Part shown: positions 1-5,359 of the stretch, piece after piece | How the letters are laid out: each line of letters starts with the position of its first letter | Position numbering within the stretch: the first letter of the stretch is position 1 | From: Clostridium sp. UBA5530 | GTDB lineage: Bacteria; Bacillota; Clostridia; Clostridiales; Clostridiaceae | Length of the DNA: 5,359 bases | Assembly: GCA_002423705.1 (NCBI GenBank) | Contig: DINW01000066.1 | Coordinates: forward strand, 3,247-8,605 | Direction of reading: 5' to 3' | The notes under the pieces: model-generated | Seen by the model: the letters and a program-made list of their open reading frames with translations, nothing else | What the model was told of the DNA's origin: nothing | Databases searched by the model: none | Program-made: the position numbers and the translations under genes

Positions 1-469
1 TTAAGTCTTTATCTCCTACTTTAGCCTTAATTATCCCAACAGATATATTCTCGATTTTTTTCTTTTCTACTTCCTCGACTTGAAGATTATCAAACCAATT
101 TTCTCCATAATCTTTTTTTAGCATTTCATTGGCAGTTGAAAGAAGATACTTAATCTTATCATCATTAAATACCCCATGATAATAATAGACTCCGTAAAGT
201 TCAAATATTCTTGTAGGCACTACGTTTCTACAAAGATCCGCATCATTTTCATGAACAGATTTTAAAAATGCCATAATAGTTCCATCTGGTGTTTGATTTA
301 TTTTTCTATCAATCTTATAGGTGTTTGCTAATTTAGGATACTTATATACAGGAGTTCTATAATAATAATAGGTACATACTATGCATATAGTTACGAATAT
401 ACCGATTAATGTAGCTGTGAACCATACCTTTCGATGCCATTTGCCTTCTTTCTCTTCCTTTTCTTCCAT
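1..469 (-). CDS. Single-pass membrane protein of unknown function (partial, C-terminus beyond the window)
   Basis: I do not recognise this family. An open frame of 156 codons starts at ATG 469-467 and runs without a stop off the left edge. The start is supported by AAAGGAG at 484-478, 8 nt before the ATG. The N-terminus is very charged (MEEKEEKEGKWHRK), followed by one hydrophobic segment at about residues 16-34, then a run of four tyrosines (35-38). The rest is hydrophilic, so I infer a short cytoplasmic tail, one membrane anchor and an extracytoplasmic domain. Residues 61-84 (PDGTIMAFLKSVHENDADLC, then RNVV) loosely resemble the first helices of NTF2-like or DUF4878-type domains, a weak impression only. 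It lies 65 nt after the second permease on the same strand with no terminator visible between, so it may be co-transcribed with the exporter. The frame is clearly coding, but the function is unknown. Confidence 0.8.
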   Translation of the reverse strand, partial: MEEKEEKEGKWHRKVWFTATLIGIFVTICIVCTYYYYRTPVYKYPKLANTYKIDRKINQTPDGTIMAFLKSVHENDADLCRNVVPTRIFELYGVYYYHGVFNDDKIKYLLSTANEMLKKDYGENWFDNLQVEEVEKKKIENISVGIIKAKVGDKDL

Positions 470-499
470 AACTCTCTCTCCTTTTTATACCTAATGTAA

Positions 500-509
500 T
501 GTGTACACA
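500..509. repeat. 10-bp perfect palindrome TGTGTACACA in the gap before the partial membrane protein gene
   Basis: TGTGTACACA is a perfect self-complementary 10-mer in the 65-nt gap (470-534) between the second permease and the downstream gene. It lies 31 nt upstream of that gene's ATG. It could be a repressor operator, but it may be chance in such a short AT-rich spacer. The rest of the gap is AT-rich, with no hairpin plus T-tract terminator and no convincing promoter pair. The palindrome has no loop and is a poor hairpin. Confidence 0.3.
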
Positions 510-534
510 AGATATATATTTTAAATTCTATTAT

Positions 535-1683
535 TTAACCTATTGAAATAAAAGTTTTCTCTCTTCTATTAGTGATATAAGCTGATACCATAAAAAATGT
601 TATAGCAAATAATAAGCCTATTCCTAAATTAGGAATGATTTTTACAAATTCAACTCCTTGCTGTAAATCTAAGATTGATTCCATAATCCATCTTGCAGGA
701 GAAAAATAAGATATCTTATCTATAAAATCCGGGAAAATTTCTATAGGTGCAAAACATCCTCCAAGCATTAAATATACTACATTTACTATATTTATTATCA
801 CAGAGGATTCCAAAGAATCTTTAGATAATGATATACATAACGTACCTAATGACACTGAAATTATGGCTGCGACCAATAATATTAAAAATAGAATACCCAT
901 TGGAATGCCTATGGATACGTTAGTTATATACTTCATACCTAAAAGTGCTAAAATCACTTGCAAGGAAATAGCTATAATATTACTTACCACATTGGCAAGA
1001 TAATATTGCCATGTGTTAACTGGTGCAACACATATTCTAGTGTATATGTTGTTTTCACGATCTTCACTAATGACTCCAGCAATGGAAGAAGCCTTAAAAA
1101 ACATAACCATTATTAAAAACCCCACAAACAAATTAGAATTACTATATTCCTCACTTAAGTCATTTAAAGAAGACTTTTCTATTATCCCTTTATTATATTT
1201 ATAGTTTTTTAAAGCCTCATGATACTGCCCTTCATTGCTGTTAGCTACAACTCCAATATTTTTCAAATTTATAATTTCTGGCCTAATAATAGTTTCTAGT
1301 ATGTCATTGTAGCCATATTCTAATTTTCCTTTTATTTTAATTTTATCTACATTTCCTTTTATTAGCTCATTTTCAAATCCCTCCTCAAAACATAAACCTA
1401 TATTTATGCTATTTTCAGTGATTTGATTTTTTAAATCAGTGCTTTCAATACTTTTTACATTTATCTCCTGATTTTCTTTAATAAATTCCTGCAAATACTG
1501 GGAGGATTGAGAATTATCTTCATCCGCAACACCTAAATTTATATAACTGACCCCCGATGTCAGTATCTTACTAGCTAAAAGTAATATGATTACTGGGATT
1601 AAGGATGTTATTATAAAGTTTATTGGTCTTTGTGATACTGATATTTTTAAATTATTCTTTATGAGGACGTATACGTTTTTCAT
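535..1683 (-). CDS. ABC-2 type exporter permease, second of pair (LnrN-like)
   Basis: Membrane subunit of an ABC exporter, 382 aa. The layout is that of the ABC-2 (ABC2_membrane_3-like) fold: one membrane helix at about residues 22-40, a large extracytoplasmic domain at about 45-180, then five hydrophobic segments at about 184-204, 226-250, 261-286, 291-312 and 350-370. The motif SPARWIMESIL (328-338) before the last helix matches SPLRWINRGLF in the partner permease and is typical of this family. The ATG at 1683 overlaps the upstream permease's TGA as ATGA. AAGGAGG at 1700-1694, inside the upstream gene, supplies the ribosome binding site with a 10-nt spacer, so translation is probably coupled. 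With the adjacent ATPase it should form a heteromeric exporter. By gene order it corresponds to LnrN of the linearmycin resistance transporter. The substrate is unknown; lipid, antibiotic or hemolysin-type export are the alternatives. Confidence 0.93.
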   Translation of the reverse strand: MKNVYVLIKNNLKISVSQRPINFIITSLIPVIILLLASKILTSGVSYINLGVADEDNSQSSQYLQEFIKENQEINVKSIESTDLKNQITENSINIGLCFEEGFENELIKGNVDKIKIKGKLEYGYNDILETIIRPEIINLKNIGVVANSNEGQYHEALKNYKYNKGIIEKSSLNDLSEEYSNSNLFVGFLIMVMFFKASSIAGVISEDRENNIYTRICVAPVNTWQYYLANVVSNIIAISLQVILALLGMKYITNVSIGIPMGILFLILLVAAIISVSLGTLCISLSKDSLESSVIINIVNVVYLMLGGCFAPIEIFPDFIDKISYFSPARWIMESILDLQQGVEFVKIIPNLGIGLLFAITFFMVSAYITNRREKTFISIG

Positions 1684-2798
1684 AGAGTTAAGTCCTCCTT
1701 CCTTGCACTATTCAAGGTTATTATAAACATTATAATCATAACTATTATACTTACTACTGCACTTGCTATCATTATGGAGCAATCATTGCTATATATATAC
1801 CTAAACAGCCCTCGATTTATCCATCTTAGTGGGGACACGTTGGTTAGGAGTCCGAATATGCCACCTACAGTATCTTCAAGGGGAACATAAGCTCCTCCTA
1901 AAAACGAGAATACAGGCAATATATAGGACAATATATCTTGTGCTTTATTGTAAGATTTCCCCTTAACTGCTATAGCCATGCCAAGGGATATGCTACTTAA
2001 ACAAAATAATTGAATAAACCCGAAGGATAATAATGGATTGTTTCCCCATTTAGTTCCCAACATAAAACTTGAAAATAAAAAACTAGGTAGGATAACAATA
2101 ATAGATATAATTAAGTAGGCAATCATGGAGCCCATATAATATTCAAAGTTCCTTAACCCTGTAATTTTAAATCTATCTTTAATATGGTTTCTTCTATCAA
2201 AAATCAAGTCTCCCAAAGGAAAATTAATTGCATAAATCATCATCATTGTTATATCCACTACCCCATAATAATCATAGGATGTCATAGGATTAAATTTATC
2301 TATTTCCTCTATAGGTATTTTTAATTCATTGCTTTCCCCTTGTAATATCTCATTAACTTTTGATGGATTTATTTTATACATTTCTGTTATTACATTATTG
2401 GCATTGGCTACTCCTTTAAATATGCCCATGGCCTTTGCCCCATCTGATATTCTCTTTTCATTGCTATAAATTTTTATTTTTTCATTATCCAAATGCACAA
2501 ATACATTTTTATTAACTCTTGCCTGTATTTTTCCTTTCTCTTTTGAATCAATGTGTTTAAGTTCTATACCAAAGTCTTTTTCCTTACTTTTCACCGCCTC
2601 TAACACCTTTTTAGTTTCTTCATTTCCTTGGTCTAAGTAGAACACCTGAAGTTTAGATTTTTTTTCTCCAGTGTAAAAACTGTTGGTAAGAATTGAACCT
2701 ATTAGCATCATAAGGAATATAGGAAACATCATCTCAAAAAGTAAATATTTGGGCTTTCTAATGTGATTCAATAAAATCTTCCTTGTTATCTGAAACAC
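1680..2798 (-). CDS. ABC-2 type exporter permease, first of pair (LnrM-like), GTG start
   Basis: Membrane subunit of an ABC exporter, 372 aa. One hydrophobic helix at about residues 19-38 is followed by an extracytoplasmic domain at about 40-175 rich in Lys, Glu and Asn. Five more hydrophobic segments lie at about 178-198, 220-245, 256-278, 287-306 and 341-362. The conserved SPLRW motif is at 322-326, and LGGAYVPLE (300-308) parallels LGGCFAPIE in the second permease. The start is GTG at 2798-2796, not ATG; it is chosen because AAGGAGG lies 7 nt upstream and the N-terminus then aligns in form with the partner permease (short basic stretch, then helix). It begins 12 nt after the ATPase stop and ends overlapping the second permease. 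Two different permeases plus one ATPase imply a heterodimeric channel. It corresponds by position to LnrM; the substrate cannot be read from sequence. Confidence 0.92.
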   Translation of the reverse strand: MFQITRKILLNHIRKPKYLLFEMMFPIFLMMLIGSILTNSFYTGEKKSKLQVFYLDQGNEETKKVLEAVKSKEKDFGIELKHIDSKEKGKIQARVNKNVFVHLDNEKIKIYSNEKRISDGAKAMGIFKGVANANNVITEMYKINPSKVNEILQGESNELKIPIEEIDKFNPMTSYDYYGVVDITMMMIYAINFPLGDLIFDRRNHIKDRFKITGLRNFEYYMGSMIAYLIISIIVILPSFLFSSFMLGTKWGNNPLLSFGFIQLFCLSSISLGMAIAVKGKSYNKAQDILSYILPVFSFLGGAYVPLEDTVGGIFGLLTNVSPLRWINRGLFRYIYSNDCSIMIASAVVSIIVMIIMFIITLNSARKEDLTL

Positions 2799-2805
2799 CT
2801 TTATT

Positions 2806-2812
2806 CCTCCTT
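2806..2812 (-). promoter_or_regulatory. Ribosome binding site AAGGAGG that overlaps the ATPase stop and fixes the GTG start
   Basis: On the minus strand the ATPase stop codon TAA (2813-2811) runs straight into GGAGG, giving TAAGGAGG. The last two bases of the stop are the first two of a perfect AAGGAGG Shine-Dalgarno. Seven bases separate it from GTG 2798-2796. No ATG lies at suitable spacing, so this site decides the GTG start. A ribosome ending on the ATPase would sit on this site, favouring coupled translation of ATPase and first permease. Confidence 0.85.
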
Positions 2813-3746
2813 ACTCCCTTAAACTTCTCCCTGTCAATGATAAGAATACAGTTTCTAATGTTATATCTCTATATCCTATATCTCTAATTTTAACTTCTTT
2901 CTTTGCACAATTTGAGATTATTAAATCTAAATTATGTACTTCCTTTTTAGAGGTTATTATTAAGGTATTTTCTTCTATATCTATGGATATAATCCCATTA
3001 ATTTTTTTTAGTTCTTCTAGGTCTATTCTTCCTAAATCGTTAACCGTTAATGATAGTACCTTATTAGTATCAACTATGCTTTTAAGTTCTTCTACCGTCC
3101 CTTCTACTATAATTTTTCCATGATCCATTATAGCAACTCTATGACATATAGCCTCTACTTCCTCCATATAATGGCTTGTATATATTATTGTTGTCCCTCT
3201 TCTGTTTAACTCCTTTATAGATTCAAGAATATGATTTCTAGATTGAGGATCTATTCCTACAGTAGGCTCATCCATTATGATTAACTTAGGTTTATGAACT
3301 ATAGCACAGGCCATGTTTAAACGTCTCATCATTCCACCTGAAAATTTTTCTGCTTTCTTGTCTTTCATTTCTAACAATCCTGTAAATTCTAATGCTTCTT
3401 CTATTTTTTTCTTAAGCTCTTGACCCCTTAAGCCATATAATTCTGCAAAAAGTTTTATATTTTCATAGGCTGTAAAGTTGCTATAGAGAGCTAAATTTTG
3501 TGGAACCAATCCTAAGTTGCTTTTTATATAATTAAAATTTTTTTTCAACTCTTTATCAAAAGTTTTTACTTCTCCAGAGTTAGCATTTAACAAACCACAT
3601 ATAACATTGATTACTGTACTCTTGCCAGCTCCATTGGGACCTAGTAATCCAAATATTTCTCCTTCTTTAATAGATAAATTCACATTATCAACAGCCACAA
3701 AATCACCATATTTTTTTACAAGATCTTTGATTTCAATAATCTTCAT
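2811..3746 (-). CDS. ABC exporter ATP-binding protein (LnrL-like / DrrA-type)
   Basis: Cytoplasmic ATPase that should power the two permeases encoded next, 311 aa. All nucleotide-binding motifs are intact: Walker A GPNGAGKST (36-44), Q-loop Q83 in LVPQN, signature FSGGMMRR (135-142), Walker B LIIMDEP (155-161) with catalytic Glu160, D-loop GIDP (164-167) and H-loop His192 in YTSHYMEE. After the roughly 220-residue ATPase core comes a C-terminal extension ending in TLETVFLSLTGRSLRE, the kind seen in DrrA/CcmA-like drug-export ATPases. The ATG at 3746 is preceded by AAAGGAG (3760-3754) with a 7-nt spacer. It is the first gene of the three-gene exporter set, separated from the regulator by a terminator and a possible promoter, so it is probably transcribed apart from the sensor genes. 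Length and neighbours match LnrL of the linearmycin system, but substrate specificity is inference. Confidence 0.95.
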   Translation of the reverse strand: MKIIEIKDLVKKYGDFVAVDNVNLSIKEGEIFGLLGPNGAGKSTVINVICGLLNANSGEVKTFDKELKKNFNYIKSNLGLVPQNLALYSNFTAYENIKLFAELYGLRGQELKKKIEEALEFTGLLEMKDKKAEKFSGGMMRRLNMACAIVHKPKLIIMDEPTVGIDPQSRNHILESIKELNRRGTTIIYTSHYMEEVEAICHRVAIMDHGKIIVEGTVEELKSIVDTNKVLSLTVNDLGRIDLEELKKINGIISIDIEENTLIITSKKEVHNLDLIISNCAKKEVKIRDIGYRDITLETVFLSLTGRSLRE

Positions 3747-3776
3747 ATCTGCTCTCCTTTGCTTTCTTCTAATTTT

Positions 3777-3782
3777 ATTATA
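3777..3782 (-). promoter_or_regulatory. Candidate -10 box TATAAT for the exporter operon
   Basis: The minus strand reads a perfect TATAAT at 3782-3777, directly after the terminator T-tract and 30 nt before the ATPase ATG. A start site near 3770 would leave a short leader carrying the AAAGGAG site. The position 17 bp further upstream (3805-3800) reads TAAAAT, a poor -35 match inside the hairpin loop, and there is no TG extension. A promoter with a weak -35 is what one expects if it needs an activator such as the neighbouring response regulator. AT-rich sequence makes chance TATAAT matches common, hence moderate confidence. Confidence 0.4.
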
Positions 3783-3783
3783 T

Positions 3784-3817
3784 AAAAAGACCTTTTCTGA
3801 TTTTACTAGAAAAGGTC
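3784..3817 (-). terminator. Rho-independent terminator between response regulator and ABC ATPase
   Basis: On the minus strand a perfect 10-bp stem, GACCTTTTCT (3817-3808) and AGAAAAGGTC (3798-3789), encloses a 9-nt loop (3807-3799). It is followed at once by TTTTT (3788-3784) and more A/T. It starts 26 nt after the regulator stop codon. The T-tract lies only on the minus-strand exit side (the plus-strand exit side reads ATATTATTT), so it acts on the kinase-regulator transcript. It could be a full terminator or a leaky one giving different sensor and exporter levels. The stem has only four G:C pairs, so read-through is plausible. Confidence 0.8.
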
Positions 3818-3849
3818 ATATTATTTACATGACTAAAGTCATATTATTT
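3815..3849. repeat. 12-bp direct repeat GTCATATTATTT, two copies 23 bp apart
   Basis: GTCATATTATTT occurs exactly at 3815-3826 and again at 3838-3849. The second copy covers the regulator stop codon (3844-3846); the first overlaps the outer end of the terminator stem. The 23-bp period is close to two helical turns, as for tandem protein sites on one DNA face. A local duplication would explain it equally well. The GTCAT part is also one half of the dyad at 3829-3842. Confidence 0.6.
3829..3842. promoter_or_regulatory. 6-2-6 inverted repeat ATGACT-AA-AGTCAT, possible response-regulator operator
   Basis: ATGACT (3829-3834) and AGTCAT (3837-3842) are perfect inverted 6-mers around a 2-bp centre at 3835.5. 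The dyad lies 1 nt after the regulator stop codon and upstream of the terminator. If exporter transcription starts near 3770, its centre is about 65 bp upstream, a usual place for an activator. NarL-family regulators bind short inverted repeats as dimers, and ACT-n-AGT cores have been described for the VraR type (from memory). Assignment to the adjacent regulator is inference. Confidence 0.4.
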
Positions 3850-4476
3850 GATTCCACCCTTTAAGTAGCTTATAGCTATTTGAGTTCTGTGACTCAACCC
3901 AGTCTTTTGAAGTATGGATGTTATATAATTTTTTACTGTTCCTTCGGATATAAATAACTTTGCTCCTATTTCCTTATTACTAAGTCCATCTGCTATAGCC
4001 TCTAAAATTTCTACCTCTCTTGGTGAAAACTTAGATATATTATTGTTTTTTCTATTGTCTTCCTCAAAAAGATTGTCCTTTAACTTTTCCAACACCTCCT
4101 GTTGCATCACAGAATAGCCTTCATATACAGACTTGATAGTATCTATAATTTTTTGTGGGGAATTATTCTTTAAAATGTAACCCTTAGCTCCGAATTTTAT
4201 AGCTCTATTTATATATTCATCCTCGTCAAAGGTGGTAAGTATCACCACCTTGGTTTTACTTCTTTCCACTATTTCTTTAGTGGCATCTACTCCACTCATA
4301 ATAGGCATTCTAACATCTAATAATGCCACGTCTATGTCATTGGTCAGGCAAAATTTTGCTGCCTCTTGTCCATTTGGAACAGTTGCTTTTATATCTAAAT
4401 CTTTATCTGATGACAATATTATCTTTAAGCTTTCTCTTATAAGTTCGTCGTCATCTGCTATTATGACTTTAATCAT
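3844..4476 (-). CDS. NarL/LuxR-family two-component response regulator (LnrK-like)
   Basis: Cytoplasmic DNA-binding regulator, 210 aa, the usual length for the family. The receiver domain (about residues 1-120) keeps the acidic pocket D8/D9, the phospho-acceptor Asp54 in LLDVRMP, the switch Thr81 in ILTTFD and the conserved Lys103 in YILK. After a short Asn/Asp/Glu-rich linker (about 135-148) comes a LuxR-type helix-turn-helix (about 150-208) with the typical SPREVEILEAIADGLSNKEI and SEGTVKNYITSIL stretches. The ATG at 4476 lies 8 nt inside the kinase gene, with GGGAGG at 4490-4485 and an 8-nt spacer; the overlap supports coupled synthesis of the cognate pair. Phosphorylation by the kinase should promote dimerisation and binding to DNA. 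The exporter genes immediately downstream are the obvious target. LnrK, LiaR/VraR and DesR types share this architecture; gene context favours LnrK-like. Confidence 0.95.
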   Translation of the reverse strand: MIKVIIADDDELIRESLKIILSSDKDLDIKATVPNGQEAAKFCLTNDIDVALLDVRMPIMSGVDATKEIVERSKTKVVILTTFDEDEYINRAIKFGAKGYILKNNSPQKIIDTIKSVYEGYSVMQQEVLEKLKDNLFEEDNRKNNNISKFSPREVEILEAIADGLSNKEIGAKLFISEGTVKNYITSILQKTGLSHRTQIAISYLKGGIK

Positions 4477-5359
4477 TGTAAATCCCTCCCCTATCCAATG
4501 GAATTAAAAAAATTATAGAAAAGCCTTTACTTCCATCTATTATGACCTTACCTTTAAGGTCACCTATTCTTTCTTCTATAGAAATTAGGCCTAACCCTTT
4601 TCTTATATTTATTTTTCCTACTCCGTTATCTTTTATCTCTACTTTTATATACTTATTCAACACTTCTATATTAACCCATATTTTATCTCCTTTAGAGTAC
4701 TTTAAGGAGTTTGTAGATGCTTCTCTTATGCCCTCTATTATTCCTACCCATTGCATACTATCTATTATGTCTATGTCCCCATCATAAAACAATGAATATG
4801 TAAAGGATGTATTCTTTGTTTTCTCCTCTAGTATCATATTTATTTTGTTAATGCCCAATTCTTCTGTACTAGGTTTTGTCTGCCTTAAAATAAGCCTTAT
4901 TTCATCCATACCTTGTCTCAAAACTTTTATTGTTGAATCAATCATGGTCTTGCCTTTTTCTTTGTCATCATCTAATACAATTTTTGCCGCTTCAAGTTGC
5001 ATAATAGTCCCTGCCAAGGTATGTCCTATTTTATCATGCATACTCTGAGATAATTTATTTCTTTCTTCTAACTTCAAAGATTCTACCGATTGTCTTCTAT
5101 ACTCCTCTTCCTGCCTTAACCTTTCTCCTAAGGTGAGAATATCCCTTCTTTGCTCATCATTAGTTTTTTCTAAATTATAGTTACGTGTAACATTATATTT
5201 ATAAAGTTCTAATATTAAATAAATAATTGTCATTAAAAGAATAAACTCTAGATTGCTGACTTTGCCATTAACTGCAATTAATACAATTGGTATAGCAGCT
5301 ACCCCTGTTATAGTATTTTGAAATTTCCATATTAATATGTACATTATAGAAAAACATAA
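4469..5359 (-). CDS. HisKA_3 sensor histidine kinase (LnrJ-like; partial, N-terminus beyond the window)
   Basis: Membrane sensor kinase that should phosphorylate the adjacent regulator. The frame is open to the right edge; the first in-window Met is at 5344-5342, but no ribosome binding site precedes it (only CTATA), and five more in-frame codons (LCFSI) reach the edge, so the true start lies outside. Numbering from that Met, two hydrophobic segments (about 11-26 and 34-48) are probably the last helices of a membrane sensor. A charged, probably coiled-coil linker follows (about 55-95). The dimerisation domain carries His103 in SMHDKIGHTL, with a DxxxH form (D104, H108) of the phosphatase motif. 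The ATPase domain shows an N-box with Asn212 (REASTNSLKYS), DNGVG (239-243) and GLGL (250-253). There is no periplasmic domain in the visible part, consistent with sensing in the membrane. It overlaps the regulator gene by 8 nt. Confidence 0.92.
   Translation of the reverse strand, partial: LCFSIMYILIWKFQNTITGVAAIPIVLIAVNGKVSNLEFILLMTIIYLILELYKYNVTRNYNLEKTNDEQRRDILTLGERLRQEEEYRRQSVESLKLEERNKLSQSMHDKIGHTLAGTIMQLEAAKIVLDDDKEKGKTMIDSTIKVLRQGMDEIRLILRQTKPSTEELGINKINMILEEKTKNTSFTYSLFYDGDIDIIDSMQWVGIIEGIREASTNSLKYSKGDKIWVNIEVLNKYIKVEIKDNGVGKINIRKGLGLISIEERIGDLKGKVIIDGSKGFSIIFLIPLDRGGIYND

Noticed and set aside
484..510. Promoter-like pair TTGTGT (510-505) and TATAAA (489-484) before the partial membrane protein gene
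   Set aside because: The 15-bp spacing is short, and a start site near 477 would fall inside the ribosome binding site, leaving the gene untranslatable from that message.
470..534. Terminator between the second permease and the downstream gene
   Set aside because: The gap contains only the loop-free 10-bp palindrome and AT-rich sequence; no stem-loop followed by a T-tract was found.
1013..1204. Plus-strand open frame of 63 codons inside the second permease gene
   Set aside because: It lies wholly opposite a well-supported membrane protein gene, has no ribosome binding site or recognisable domain, and is a shadow of AT-rich antisense sequence.
3747..3843. Riboswitch, T-box or other structured leader before the exporter operon
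   Set aside because: The gap is only 97 nt and is explained by a terminator hairpin, a short dyad and a possible promoter; no conserved riboswitch or T-box element is visible.
3607..3864. Plus-strand open frame of 85 codons across the ATPase N-terminus and the regulator-ATPase gap
   Set aside because: It runs antisense through the Walker A region and the terminator hairpin, and shows only hydrophobic residues typical of reverse-strand reading.
4232..5048. Plus-strand open frames at 4232-4507, 4542-4787 and 4845-5048 opposite the regulator and kinase genes
   Set aside because: All are antisense to genes with intact family motifs and lack start signals or domains of their own.
5342..5344. ATG at 5344 as the true start of the histidine kinase
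   Set aside because: No Shine-Dalgarno precedes it, the frame stays open to the window edge, and membrane sensor kinases of this type usually have more N-terminal helices than the two visible here.

Overview
The window is strongly AT-rich, with heavy use of AGA, ATA and TTA codons, strong GGAGG-type ribosome binding sites and low-GC Gram-positive protein families. I infer a member of the Firmicutes, most likely Clostridia; the genus cannot be fixed from this sequence alone. Every supported gene lies on the minus strand, so transcription runs from position 5359 towards 1.

Reading in the direction of transcription: a membrane-anchored HisKA_3 histidine kinase (5359-4469, N-terminus cut by the window edge); a NarL/LuxR-type response regulator (4476-3844, overlapping the kinase by 8 nt); an untranslated gap of 97 nt; an ABC exporter ATPase (3746-2811); two ABC-2 type permeases (2798-1680 with a GTG start, and 1683-535, overlapping by ATGA); and, after a 65-nt gap, the first 156 codons of a single-pass membrane protein of unknown function (469-1, C-terminus cut off).

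Kinase, regulator, ATPase, permease, permease is the same order and family composition as the Bacillus subtilis LnrJK-LnrLMN (YfiJK-LMN) linearmycin sensing and resistance module. The likely job is therefore envelope or antimicrobial stress sensing: the kinase detects a membrane-active compound or membrane perturbation, the regulator is phosphorylated, and it switches on the three-gene exporter. The actual ligand cannot be read from the sequence, so I assign no gene symbols.

The most informative non-coding stretch is the 97-nt gap between regulator and ATPase. It holds a Rho-independent terminator oriented to end the kinase-regulator transcript, a TATAAT box just beyond it, and a perfect 6-2-6 dyad (ATGACT-AA-AGTCAT) centred about 65 nt upstream of the inferred exporter start site. 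One half of that dyad is repeated in a 12-bp direct repeat 23 bp away. This suggests separate transcription of sensor and exporter, with the exporter promoter controlled by the neighbouring regulator. The coding genes belong to well-known families; I see no mobile element, CRISPR array, tRNA, rRNA or riboswitch, and no gene-free stretch over 300 bases.
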